From positions 46,153,176-46,217,175 of the forward strand of contig NC_080046.1 in assembly GCF_012489685.1 (NCBI RefSeq): 64,000 nt of DNA. Reading direction: 5' to 3'. A program made the position numbers and the translations under genes. This DNA comes from Lotus japonicus. Its lineage: Eukaryota > Streptophyta > Magnoliopsida > Fabales > Fabaceae. The notes below the pieces were generated by a model. The model had not been told where the DNA came from. It ran no database searches and saw nothing but the letters and a program-made list of their open reading frames with translations. Below are positions 22,895-33,997 of the stretch, in pieces. The number at the start of each line of letters is the position of its first letter. The stretch's first letter is position 1.

Positions 22895-23871
22895 ACTTAG
22901 GAATCTGAAATTTTCTTATTCTTTCCGTTAACTACTTAGGAATCTGAAATTTTCTTATGCTTAAAAATCACCACTTTTGAGGCACCCCGTCCCAGTTTGC
23001 ATGTTATCATGAAAATCATAATGTCCAAATAAAAGAAAAGAGAGAAACATGACCAAATAAATCTACAAGATTTGAAGTTATCTCTGCACAGTGATCTTGC
23101 TCGTCTAATTCCAAGCTTCAAGGATATAGAAAACCATCTGCAAATTCACATGAATAAGAAATTAAGCAACTTTACTTGAAAAGACAGGTGGGCCTTCATC
23201 CAACCCTATTTTTTTAAAGCTAATAAAAGGCACGACACTCACCCTCTTACATGTTCCAGATTTGTAGCGAACACACCCCCATCATTCTTACACACTAAGT
23301 AGCTTTACCTGCATATAAAGAAGCTCTAAGGTTCCACCATTGTCTATGGGAAGCACATTCAAAATGTCGACTTCTTGGTTATCACAATACCGAGAAGGCC
23401 TATGATTAAAGAATTTCGGCAACCGGTAGAGATTGTTCATTGATTATGCCATCAATAGAAACAAGCACAGCAATTTAAAAATAGAAGAGAAACACATATT
23501 AAAAGAAAAAACCTATCAACGGCTGGGGTGTTATTTAAAGATGACAACTAGTGGATCCTAGCCATTTTGTCTGATAAGGAAATAAATTGAAAAATAAAAC
23601 AACTAGTTGATAAAAAAAAAGTAAGTTAGTGGATCACCTTCATTTCAGGCATCAGGACCCACCCAACAGCAGTTCCAACTGTAGCCTTGAAAAATTAATT
23701 CTGCTAAAGTCTCTTCTGCAATGGACAAGAGCCTAGGAAAAACAATACGTGATTTCGTAAGGTCAGACATACACATACAAGGTTTCAAAGAAAACAATAA
23801 AGGAAATAGACCAAGACAAAGAACAGCAAAGAAAGGTACCTTGGTAGAAAACTAGTCTGACACCAAATTTG
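22895..23871 (-). repeat. HD-ZIP III-containing block, copy 2
   Basis: Second copy of the ~1 kb block, followed by array 2. It shares with copy 3 a derived change in the VAEIL exon (ATTCTTTAATCATAGG instead of ATCCTTAAAGATAGG). This indicates that copies 2 and 3 are closer to each other than to copy 1, at least in that segment. Confidence 0.85.
23309..23732 (-). pseudogene. HD-ZIP III START-domain fragment, copy 2
   Basis: Same two exons as at 15384-15787. Exon 23638-23732 encodes LLSIAEETLAEL and, after a one-base gain in a T run, GTAVGWVLMPEMK. Exon 23309-23423 begins VAEIL but is then broken by TAA and a +1 shift; downstream it reads RPSRYCDNQEVDILNVLP and DNGGTLELLYMQ, keeping the normal length that copies 1 and 3 have lost. 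The splice acceptor of this exon is CCGG rather than TAGG, so the AG is gone. Pseudogene fragment. Confidence 0.85.
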
Positions 23872-25908
23872 AGTCAACCCTCAAATTATCATTATTCGAA
23901 AGGCAACAAGGGTCTATAATCAGAATTAGCATTCTCACGACTTTAGGTCACATCATTTACCATCACATTTTAGGGACTCGCTTTGATGATTTCCATCAAA
24001 TCAGCCAACCCTCAAATTATCATTATCCGAAAGGCAACAAGGGTCCATAATCACAATTAGAATTCCCGGGACTTTAGGGTCATTGTTCACATGATTTACC
24101 ATCTCGTTTTGGGGACTCACTTTGATGATTTCCATCAAAACAGTCAAGCTTCTAATTATCATTATCCGAAAGGCAAAAAGGGTCCAAAATGAGAATTAGA
24201 ATTCTCACTACTTTAGGGTCATTGTTCACATGATTTACCATCTCGTTTTAGGGACTCACTTTAATGATTTCCATCAAAAGGGTCAACCCTCAAATTATCA
24301 TTATCCGAAAGGCAACAAGGGTCCATAATAAGAATTAGCATTCTCACGACTTTAGAGTCATTGTTCACATGATTTACCATCTCATTTTAGGGACTCACTT
24401 TATTGATTTCCATCAAAAGGGTCAACCCTCAAATAATCATGATCTGAAAGGCAACAAGGGTCTATAATCAAAATTGATACTCTCGCGATTTTAGGGTCAT
24501 TCTTCACATAATTAATCATCTCGTTATAGGGGCAAGTATTGATGATTTCCGTCAAGAGGGTCAACCCCCTAATTATCATTTTTCGAAAGGCAACATGGGT
24601 CCATAATCAGAATTAGCATTCTCACGACCTAAGGTACATTGTTCACAAGATTAACCATCTCGTTTTAGCGATTACTATTGAAGATTTCCATAAAAAATGA
24701 CTACCCTCAAATTATTATTATTCGCAAGGCAACAATGGTCCATAATCAGAATAGCATTCTCGCTACCTCACAGTCATTGTTCACATGATTAACCATGTCG
24801 TTTTAGAGACTCATTTTACGAACTCGCATTGATAATTACCATCAAAAGGGTCAGCCCTCAAATTATAATTACCCGAAAGCTAACAAGGGTCCATAATTAG
24901 AATTAGCCAACTCACGACTTTAGGGTCATTGTTCACATAATTAAGCATTTCGCTTTAACGACTTGTTTTATGGACTTCCATTGATGATTTTCGTCAAAAG
25001 GGTCAGACCTCAAATTATCATCATTCGAAAACCAACAACGGTCCATAATAAGAATTTGCAATCTCACGACTTTTGGTATCATTGTTCACATGATTAACCA
25101 TCATAATTTAGTGGCTCGCAATGATGATTTCTGTCAGAAGGGTCTTATCTCAAATTCTAATTAAATAGGTAACAAGGGTCAATAATCAGAATTAGCAATC
25201 AAATGGCTTTAAGGTCATCATTGTTCACAAGATTAACTATCTCGGTATAGGGACTTGTTTAGGGGCTCGCATTGATGATTTCCATCAAAAGGGTCAGCTC
25301 TCAAATTATCATTATCCGAAAAGCAACAAGGGTCCACAATGAAAATTAGTCATCTCACTACTTTATGGTCATCATTCACATGATTAACCATTTCGCTTTA
25401 GGGACTTGTTTTACGGACTCGCATTAATGATTTTCGTCAAAAGTGTCAGACCTCAAATTATCATAACTCGAAAGGCAACAAGGGTCCATAACCAGATTTA
25501 GCAATCTCGCAACTTCAGTGTCATTGTTCACATAATAAACCATCTCGTGTTAGAGACTCGCATTGATGATTCTCATCCAAAGGGTCAGCATTCAAATTAT
25601 CATATTTCTAAAGCAAACAAGGGTCCATAATCAGAATTAGCATTCTCGTTTTAAGGACCCGCATTGATGATTCCCATCAAAAGGGTCAGCCCTCAAATAA
25701 TCATTATCTGGATGGCAACAAGGGTACATAATCAGAACTAGCATTCTCGCGACTTTAGGGTCTTATTGTTCACTTCATTAACCATCTCGTTTTAGGGACT
25801 CGCATTGATGATTTCAATTAAAAGTGACAGCCCTCAAATTAGCATTCTTGCGACTTTAGGTTTGTTGTTCACATGATTAACATTCTCTAAACATTCTCGT
25901 TTTAGGGT
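23872..25908. repeat. Array 2 of ~139-bp tandem repeat
   Basis: About 2.0 kb, roughly 14 units, of the same repeat as 15932-22646. The first few units (TTACCATCTCGTTTTAGGGA, CTCACTTTGATGATTTCC) are of one homogeneous subtype shared with array 3. Its right junction, ATTCTCGTTTTAGGGTGATT, is the same as in array 3, so the junction was copied with the array. Confidence 0.93.
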
Positions 25909-26590
25909 GATTTGTGATTTATAATTTCCCTCCAATAACAATTGTGTTTCCGAAATCACATGGATCGTGATCACCTCAAGCAACCTCACTATATTGGGAT
26001 TCATCGGTGACCTGTAATTTGTAATTTCCCTCCAATAATCACAATATGTGTTTTCGAAATCACATGGGCCAGCATCACCTCAAAGAATCTCACCATATTG
26101 GGAAGCCTCAGTGATTTGTGATTTATAATTTCACTCCAATCACAATTATGTGTTTCCAAATCACATGGGTCAGCATCACCTCAAAGAATCTCACCATATT
26201 GGGAAGCCTCAGTGATTTGTGATTTATAATTTCACTCCAATCACAATTATGTGTTTCCAAATCACATGGGTCACGATAATCTCAAGCAACCTCACTATAT
26301 TGGGATGCCTCGGTAATCTGTGATTTATAATTTCCCTCCAATCACAATTATGTGGTTCCAAAATCACATGGCTCATGATCACCTAAAGCAACCTCACTAT
26401 ATTGGGATGCCTTGGTGATATGCGATTTAAAATTTTCCTCAAATAAAAGCGCTAACGTGTTTCGGAAATCACATGGGTCATGATCACCTCAAGCAACGTC
26501 ACCATATTGGGATGCATCGGTGATTTGTGATTTATCATTTCGCAGAAATCACAATTATAATGTCCTTCTAATCATAATTATGTGTTTCCA
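25909..26590. repeat. Array I of ~102-bp tandem repeat
   Basis: Six to seven diverged units of about 102-108 bp: GTGATTTGTGATTTATAATT, TCCCTCCAATCACAATTATG, TGTTTCCGAAATCACATGGG, TCATGATCACCTCAAGCAAC, CTCACTATATTGGGATGCCT. Two consecutive units near 26100-26270 are almost identical, indicating recent local duplication. Unrelated in sequence to the 139-bp repeat, but always adjacent to it here. Confidence 0.9.
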
Positions 26591-26773
26591 AAAGCATGGT
26601 ATTGGCATTTAAGGTGACTACCACTGGATCATCTGTAAATGACTCAGCCTGATACTATAAATGTAACAAAGACATATTATCAGAGGCAGATCCATCTACT
26701 TGATGAACCATTGACCTTTCTGACTGATATAACTGAGACTGCTCAATATTCACCACTGACCTATCACCTATAA
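26588..26773 (-). repeat. Duplicated segment T, copy 1 (exon-like)
   Basis: The sequence from AAAGCATGGTATTGGCATTT to the words CATCTACTTGATGAA is repeated at 33998-34133. On the minus strand it follows a TATAG acceptor-like site at about 26767 and reads DRSVVNIEQSQLYQSERSM, then HQVDGSASDNM. It could be the exon after the kinase domain (disordered region) of the ATG1-like gene, but this is a positional inference. Confidence 0.5.
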
Positions 26774-26869
26774 GCTAAGAATATGAGACTACAACAAGTA
26801 GCCCTAACATGGAAAGAAAATGAAACATGGATACATGAATTGAAATTGAAAATAGAAGAAAAATATGAC

Positions 26870-27636
26870 CTGAGATCCCGTAGAAAATTGTGATTGGAGA
26901 ACTCCTTCAATGTCAATCTTTCCTCTGCACGTTGAAGTCCAAGTTCGGAAAAGTTTTCTAAATGAGCTCTAACTGTAATACAAAATATATGTATCATAAA
27001 ATTTCAACCTTAGACCCATCACTTGTACACATTCACAAAGCATTGCAGAAGAATAATTAAGTACAAATGCACATGAAATATAGTTGAAATAAATACCTGG
27101 ATTTCGATGTAAAAGGCTTGTGCTAAGATTCAAGCAATCAGATTGTAGCTCTTTCAAAGCCTTTGGTGGACGGTGCAGTTCAGTACATGACAAAATAATT
27201 TGAAAAAGCTGAAAAAACAAATGATATTGATGGATAAGAAAGATATTTACGTTAAAAAAATAAATATTACTTACGAAAACATAAAAAACAATACATACGT
27301 AACTATAATCTTTTAAAAGTTGATTAAAAAAATAGTTAATGTACTTTTGCCTCTTCACTACCTGCAAAATTGATATTTCTATTGAATGGCTGCCTCCCAA
27401 TCACTAACTGATACAATATTGCCCCAACACTCCATAAATCAGCCTGCACCTATAACAATGCCTCAATTTTATTTATTTTGTACAAAAGAAAACAGGAACA
27501 GTATGTATCAGTAGTTGCAATTTGATCCCAGTTCTATCTTCTCACCATGGCCTCATACTTTTGACTTTCAATTACCATTGCAGCCATGTGATAAGGTGAA
27601 TCATATAGTGTATCTGCCAACTGCTGGGGTGCGAAC
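26870..27636 (-). pseudogene. ATG1-like protein kinase, C-lobe exons, degenerate
   Basis: Four consecutive minus-strand exons with GT-AG borders at 27546-27636, 27362-27443, 27097-27208 and 26870-26972. They give FAPQQLADTLYDSPYHMAA, then ADLWSVGAILYQLVIGRQPF, then ILSCTELHRPPKALKELQ, then ERLTLKEFSNHNFL. This is the order of kinase subdomains VIII to XI in plant ATG1 (autophagy-initiating Ser/Thr kinase), which usually reads CGSPLYMAPE, KADLWSVGAILFQL, STELHFP and NPVERLTFEEFFNHPFL. The APE motif has become AAM and the CGS is DS, so catalysis is unlikely; ~15 extra residues precede ERLTL. The N-lobe and catalytic loop exons were not found upstream, so it is a partial gene. Kinase family is clear; ATG1 as the closest family is my best match from memory. 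Confidence 0.72.
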
Positions 27637-28189
27637 CTAGTACAACAATAAATCAAGGCACTGCCAATGCACATGAGAAGACTATTTGAGTATGTTTCAT
27701 ATAAAACTAAAAGGTATATATTATAAAGTATAAACAGCTACTAAACTTACAATTAGTTTCAATATAAACTAAGAAGGAATAAGATAGCTTAGTATCTACT
27801 ATCTAGTAAATCAAATTATTAATGACCCGTGCTATTACTTGTTGTATTACAAAAAAATCAAGAAATAACATCACCGAAAAAACGAACAAACAAAGAAGCA
27901 AGAAGAAACAGGTCTGTTAGAATATAATATAAAACCATTAAAGTGGCCCTTACCCAACAGCTTAAGCTTTTGGGATAAGTTGTTATTTGACAAGGTCACT
28001 CCAGCTTATAGCAGCAATTAATGAGGAATAAACATGTGCTTGTATTGTTTAATTTACTAAGAAACCATCCTACCTTGCAAAACAAAAAGTCAAAACATGA
28101 ACAAATTACTGTGCTTTCAATAATAACACAGACAATTATTACAGGTTTGAACGGGAGTTGATTATATGATATAACATTAAATCAATACT
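27637..28189. other. No exon recognised upstream of kinase fragment
   Basis: The N-lobe exons expected upstream of the kinase C-lobe are not recognisable here. AT-rich sequence without identified repeats. Confidence 0.4.
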
Positions 28190-28502
28190 CACATGTCAGT
28201 GTTTGGGAGAGCTTATGCAAACAGCTTGGGAAGAGCTTATTTGAGCTTATCTGATAGCATAAGCTCTTATGTCAGTGTTTGGGAGAGCTTATACAAACAG
28301 CTTATGGTCTACCATAAGCTGTTTTGAGCTTTTTTTCATAAGCTATTCAGGATAGCTTATGAAAAAGATCTTATGCTTATATATAACTTATTTTCGATTT
28401 ATTTCAATAAAATTTTTAAAATAACTTATGAATAAGCGCTTATGTCAAAAGCGCTTATGACCATAAGCGCTTAATTAAGCTGTGTTTCCAAACGGGGCCT
28501 TA
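28190..28502. mobile_element. MITE with AAGCGCTT-rich subterminal palindromes
   Basis: The left part repeats GTCAGTGTTTGGGAGAGCTTAT twice (about 28196 and 28271), followed by AGCTTATG words. The right end carries ATGAATAAGCGCTTATGTC, GACCATAAGCGCTTAATTAA, then GCTGTGTTTCCAAACGGGG. The AGCTTATG/CATAAGCT and AAGCGCTT words make the element self-complementary. It resembles a common non-autonomous DNA transposon type in legumes; exact ends and target duplication are not certain. Confidence 0.6.
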
Positions 28503-29734
28503 GTAGGTCCTTAAAGAGCTTTTGGGTCTTATAAAAAGCGCTATATCATGAAAACATTTATAGTTATTCTGATACACATTATAAAACGCTTTTATATGGA
28601 AAGCGATTTAATAGTGACCCATACAACATTTGAAATAACAAAAATGTTGTAAAACCGTACTGCACATTTACCGTACAAAATAGTCAAAACTAATAAATCA
28701 ACCTGAATATGCCCAGCTTCAATATTGAGAAAATTGTTACTAAAATATAATTAAACTAGGTATTAAAGGAAATTCAGAACCCCAATTAAAGAAAACTGCT
28801 AGTACATCCTTAATCAAAGAAAACTCAAAAACATGTTTGAAACTCTAGCAAGTTTTTGTACCCAATAACCACTAAATCAGAGAGTAACAGGTAGTCAAAA
28901 TTTCACAACAAAATGAACACAAGCAAATCTTTAACTCATAACTTTATTCAAGTAAAGCAGGAACGCAAGACCATAAAATTTGCTTATCTAACTAAAACCA
29001 TTGAATCAGATAAGCAAAATAGAATCTAAAACATGGGTTTGGGGTTTAGATATTCATACCTTGTTAATGAGAGTGTTTTCTTCAACGACCCTTTAGAGCC
29101 CTGGTCAGTGCTGTGAGTGCAGTTCATCAAAGCCAGAGTTTTGAGCCAACCATTGGCCTTTTGTGCCCCTGTATGTGATTATCGAAAACAATTTACCTAG
29201 TTAATTACCAAATATTAAATTAATCAGTGGTTAAACCACAACTTAACTGTTACAGGAACATTTTAACTAACATAATTAGGCCTACATTAATTTAACCACA
29301 GGCGCAGTTCAGAAATAGATATAGAAACAAGGATAAATAAGCACACACAAAAACAGAAAACATACCATTTCAATGCTAGCAACACCCATGCTCGACATAC
29401 TTAGAAGTGCCACGATCTCACCTTGCTTCAACCTCTTCCGCACAATCTGCCCCAATATCATTTAAAACAGTGATATCTATTCATAACGGATAAAAACAGA
29501 GCAACAAATTTAAGATCTTAGATAATCTGAAATTTGAACGAAAAGGCAATAATGATTTAAATTATACCTACAACTTAATCACATAGTGTATCTGCCACCG
29601 CTGATCGCCACCTCTTCCAAGGAAGAACATCATCCCACCAAGAATTTATTCAACACCGTCTAATGGCAACTATTCGACCCAATGGTTCCAATATCCTAAT
29701 GTCGTCAATCCCTATCAATTTATTCTTTCCGTCA
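28503..29734. other. No confident gene; two exon-like stretches
   Basis: On the minus strand, short open stretches flanked by plausible splice sites occur at about 29398-29460 (QIVRKRLKQGEIVALL) and about 29060-29168 (KANGWLKTLALMNCTHS). I cannot assign either to a family. They may belong to a gene fragment shared with the ATG1-like exons or may be chance. Confidence 0.3.
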
Positions 29735-30663
29735 ATTAGTTAGGAATCGGAAATTTCCTTATGCTTAAATATCACCACTTTAAAGGCACCTCTTCCAATT
29801 TGCATGTTATCATGAAAATCATAATGCCCAAATAAAAGAAACGAGAGAAAAATTACCAAATAAATCAACAAGATTTAATGTTATCTATGCACAGCGAGCT
29901 TGCTTGTCTAATTCCAAGCTTCAAGGATATAGAAAACCATCTGCAAATTAACATTTATAAGAAATTAAGCAACTTGGCTTGAAAAGACAGGTGGGCCTTC
30001 ATCCAACCCTATTTTTTAAAGCTAATAAAAGGCACGACACTCACCCTCTTACCTGTTCCAGATTTGTAGCGCACACCCCCATCATTCTTACACACTAAGT
30101 AGCTTTACCTGCATAAAAAGAAGCTCTTTCCACCGTTGTCTGTGGGAAGCACATTCAAAATGTCGACTGCTTGGTTATCACAATACCGAGAAGGCCTATG
30201 ATTAAAGAATTTCGGCAACCTATAGAGATTGTTGTTGATTATGCCATCCATAGAAACAAGCACAGCAATTTAAAAATAGAAGAGAAACCCATATTAAAAA
30301 AAACCTATCAGCAGCTGGGGTGTGATTTAAAGATGCCAATTTGGTTCATATTTAGCTATTTTGTCTGATACGTAAATAAATTGAAAAATAAAACAACTAG
30401 TTGATCAAAAAAAGTAAGTTATTGGATCACCTTCATTTCAGGCATCAGGACTCGCTCAACAGTAGTTCCAAATGTAGCCTTAAATATTAATTCTGCTAAA
30501 GTCTCTTCAGCAATGGACAAAAGCCTAGGAAAAACATCACGTGATTTCGTAAGGTCAGACATACACATCCAAGATTTCAAAGAAAACAATAAAGGAAATA
30601 GACCAAGACAAAGAACAGCAAGGAAAGGTACCTTGGTAGAAAACTATTCTGCCACCAAATTTG
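29735..30663 (-). repeat. HD-ZIP III-containing block, copy 3
   Basis: Third copy of the ~1 kb block, very close to copy 2 (shared CTTCATCCAACCCTATTTTT and TAATAAAAGGCACGACACTC). It is followed by array 3. The order block - 139-bp array - 102-bp array is the same as at 22895-26590. Confidence 0.87.
30109..30524 (-). pseudogene. HD-ZIP III START-domain fragment, copy 3
   Basis: Exon 30431-30524 is the only one of the three versions with an unbroken frame: LLSIAEETLAELIFKATF, then GTTVERVLMPEMK, ending at an AAG|GTGATC donor. Exon 30109-30219 starts at a good TATAG acceptor with VAEIL but has the same TAA/+1 lesion as copy 2, and a 4-bp loss after NGG as in copy 1. The mixture of shared lesions suggests past exchange between copies. 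The intervening PGPDS exon and all other HD-ZIP III exons are missing. Confidence 0.85.
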
Positions 30664-32187
30664 AGTCAACCCTCAACTTATCATTATTGGAAAGGCAACA
30701 AGGGTCTATAATCAGAATTAGCATTCACACGACTTTAGGGTCCATGATTCACCATCTCGTTTTAGGGACTTACTTTGATGATTTCCATCAAAACAGCCAA
30801 CCCTCAAATTATCATTATCCGAAAGGCAACAAGGGTCCATAATCACAATTAGAATTCCCGCGACTTTAGGGTCATTGTTGACATGATTTACCATCTCGTT
30901 GTAGGGACTGATGATTTCCATCAAACCAGTCAACCCTCAAATTATCATTTCCGAAAGGCAACAAGGGTCCATAATCAAAATTAGCATTCTCACGACTTTA
31001 GAGTCATTGTTCACACGATATACCATCTCGTTTTAGGGAATCACTTTCATGATTTCCATCAAAAGGGTCAACCCTCAAATTATCATTATCCGAAAGGCAA
31101 CAAGGGTCCATAATCACAGTTAGAATTCCCACGACTTTAGGGTCATTGTTGACAAGATTTACCATCTCGTTGTAGGGACTCACTTTGATGATTTCCATCA
31201 AAACACTCAACCCTCAAATTATCATTTCCGAAAGGCAACAAGGGTCCATAATCAGAATTAGCATTCTCACGACTTTAGAGTCATTGTTCACACGATATAC
31301 CATCTTGTTTTAGGGAATCACTTTAATGATTTCCATCAAAAGGGTCAACCCTCAAATTATCATTATCCGAAAGGCAACAAGGATCCAAAATAAGAATTAG
31401 CATTCTCACGACTTCAGGGTCATAGTTCACATGATTTACCATCTCGTTTAAGGGACACACTTTAATTATTTCCATCAAAAGGGTCGACCCTCAAATAATC
31501 ATTATCCGAATGGCAACAAGGGTCTATAATCGAAATTGATATTCTCGCGACTTTAGGGTCATTGTTTACATGTTTAATCGTCTCGTTTTAGGGACTCGTT
31601 TTAGGGGCAAGCATTGGTGATTTCCGTCAATAGGGTCAGCCCACAAATTATCATTATTCGAAAGGCAACAAGGGTCCATAATCAGAATTAGCATTCTCAC
31701 GACTCTAGGTACATTGTTCACAAGATTAACCATCTCGTTTTAGTGATTCCTATAGAAGATTTCCATCAAAAATGTCTACCCACAAATTATTAGGCAACAA
31801 GGGTCCATAATCAGAATAGCATTCTTACTACGTCACGGTCATTGTTCACATGATTAACCATGTCATTTTATGGACTTATTTTACAAACTCGCATTGATGA
31901 TTACCATCAAAAGGGTCAGCCCTCAAATTATCATTACCCAAAAGGCAACCCGGGTCCTTAATCAGAATTAGCATTCTCAAGACTTAAGGGTCGTAATTTA
32001 CATGATTAACCATCTCGTTTTAGGGACTTATTTTACGAACTCGCATTGATGATTACCATCAAAAGGGTCAGCCCTCAAATTATCATTACCCAAAAGGCAA
32101 CAAGGGTCCATAATCAGAATTAGCATTCTCAAGACTTAAGGGTCATAATTTACATGATTAACATTCTCTCATCATTCTCATTTTAGG
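30664..32187. repeat. Array 3 of ~139-bp tandem repeat
   Basis: About 1.5 kb, 10-11 units. The first units repeat a two-unit pattern (subtype with GAATTCCCGCGACTTTAGGG followed by subtype with GCATTCTCACGACTTTAGAG), and two neighbouring units near 31890-32150 are nearly identical. Both point to recent unequal exchange. Same orientation as arrays 1 and 2. Confidence 0.93.
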
Positions 32188-33106
32188 GTGATTTGTGATT
32201 TATAATTTCCCACCAATAACAAGTGTGTTTCCAAATCACATGGGTCACGATAATCTCAAGCAACCTCCCTATATTGGGATGCCTCGGTAATCTGTGATTT
32301 ATAATTTCCCTCCAATGACAATTATGTAGTTCCGAAATCACATGGGTCATGATCACCTAAAGCAACCTCACTATATTGGGATGCCTCGGTGATATGTGAT
32401 TTATAATTTTCCTCAAATAAAAGCGCTTACGTGTTTCGGAAATCACATGGGTCATGATCACCTCAAGCAACGTCAGCATATTGGGATGCATCAGTGATCT
32501 GTGATTTATCATTTCCCAGAAATCACAATTATAATTTCCTTCTAATCATAATTATGTGTTTCCAAAATCAAATGGGTCATGATCACCCCTAGTATTAGAA
32601 ATTGGGAGGCCTATACTCAACCACAAAAGCTAGCTCAAAAGTTGAGGTTTGCACTATCTATGCTCTATCTCTAGCCAATGTGGGACTTCTAACACACCCC
32701 CTCACGTCCAGGACTGAACAACCTGGAACGTGGGATCAACAACAACGGGTGCCCAGAATATGGGAAGTCTCCACAACAAACAACAAATGGATCTAGGATA
32801 GGCTCTGATACCATATTAGAAATTGGGAGGCCTATACTCAACCACAAAAGCTAGCTCAAGAGTTGAGGTTTGCACTACCCTTATAAAGGCTATCTATGCT
32901 CTATCTCTAGCCAATGTGGGACTTCTAACACCTAGCAACCTCGCTACATCTGGATGCCTCAGTGATCTGTGATTTAATATTTCCCTCTTATAATCACAAT
33001 TAGGCATTTCTGAAATCACATGGGCCATGATCACCTCAAGCAACCTCACCATAATGGGATACCTCGGTGATTTGTGATTTATAATTTTCTTTCAAACACA
33101 ATTATG
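32188..33106. repeat. Array II of ~102-bp tandem repeat, split by a TRIM
   Basis: Same 102-bp unit as 25909-26590. The array is interrupted at 32593-32930 by a complete TRIM element; units resume on the right with CAACCTCGCTACATCTGG. The left junction with the 139-bp array matches that of array I. Confidence 0.9.
32593..32930 (-). mobile_element. Complete TRIM retrotransposon (second family)
   Basis: Minus-strand orientation. LTRs at 32593-32694 and 32814-32930 (TGTTAGAAGTCCCACATTGG ... CAATTTCTAATA on the minus strand); the left copy lacks ~15 bp present in the right. The PBS complement GGCTCTGATACCA (32801-32813) abuts the right LTR, and the purine tract GTGAGGGGGTGTG abuts the left. The target duplication is CCTAG (32588-32592 and 32931-32935). 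The 119-bp internal region encodes nothing. It is the intact relative of the foreign segment inside the 10.6 kb concatemer. Confidence 0.95.
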
Positions 33107-33484
33107 TGTTCTTGGCGACACTTTCATTAGCTATATATTTCTTTAAATTGGGGGTAAAATTGAAGTGGTCAAGTATTTATGATGTGCCTAATGCGTAAAG
33201 ATGAAGCCAAGAGGCAATCATGCGTAACAAGCCGTGGGTTTTAATTTTGTTTTAACTGCAATGCAAACAAATGAAAGAAGCACGCGACACATAGGTCTCT
33301 TGATTCTATTTCAATTTTCAACAACAAAAAACCAACTAAAATCCAACCAGCTACATATATTTTTAATTTTAATTTTCGTATTTTATAAAAATAAAAATAC
33401 CATGTAATAATTCATAATTCATAATAAGTTACATAATTTACTTTATGGGAATAATTCTTCTTCTTCAATACTCAAGTTTCTACT
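33107..33484. other. No gene recognised
   Basis: AT-rich DNA between the 102-bp array and segment X. This stretch has no counterpart between array 1 and segment X at 22.6 kb, so it is an insertion here or a loss there. Confidence 0.35.
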
Positions 33485-33715
33485 CAGTTACAAGATGTGA
33501 TAAAATAAGGAAGGGACTAACCTCATTTAAAATTTCATCTATCTCCAAGGATTAAAGTTTAGAGCTCCACTATACACAAACATCTAAATGAACTGCTGAA
33601 AGAAATGGAACCAACCTTCTGGAATAACAAAATCTGCTCAACAACAGATAAGTCAGTGTCAGTGGCTGGTAATAAAACTTTTACATGCATACCATGGCTT
33701 TAATAATAGTAAGAT
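33485..33715. repeat. Duplicated segment X, copy 2
   Basis: Counterpart of 22647-22894. Together with segment T at 33998-34133 it shows that the large duplication extends beyond the tandem arrays. Confidence 0.75.
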
Positions 33716-33997
33716 TAATACTAAATGATGATAAACCATAGAAAATCAAGAATTTAATTTCCCATGAATTGAAAATGTAGTTTTACACATAACTACAAGT
33801 ATCTCATCAAATTAGAGTTCAGGATGATCTAATATGAAAAATAGTGAAATGTTATCCAATTACGCATTGAGTGAATAGCATTGCTTTATAGTCCTGCATG
33901 TAAGCCATTCCTCTCCATAATTACTTCTTAGAAAATCTTGTTAATCGGATTCAAGCTTGTCCGTCTATTGCTTAATTGGATAACATCCTTTCTTTCC

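Noticed and set aside
22936..23121. Kinase glycine-loop-like stretch LGRGASKVVIFKHKK
   Set aside because: Suggestive of an N-lobe exon for the nearby kinase, but short, with no catalytic residues, and repeated in the HD-ZIP III blocks; not enough to call.
30513..30842. 109-codon plus-strand frame and similar frames across the 139-bp arrays
   Set aside because: They are antisense to the HD-ZIP III exon and run into the tandem repeat; frames do not persist from unit to unit.
32602..32796. 64-codon frame MGGLYSTTK...
   Set aside because: It spans the LTR and internal region of a TRIM read antisense; no protein is encoded by that element.
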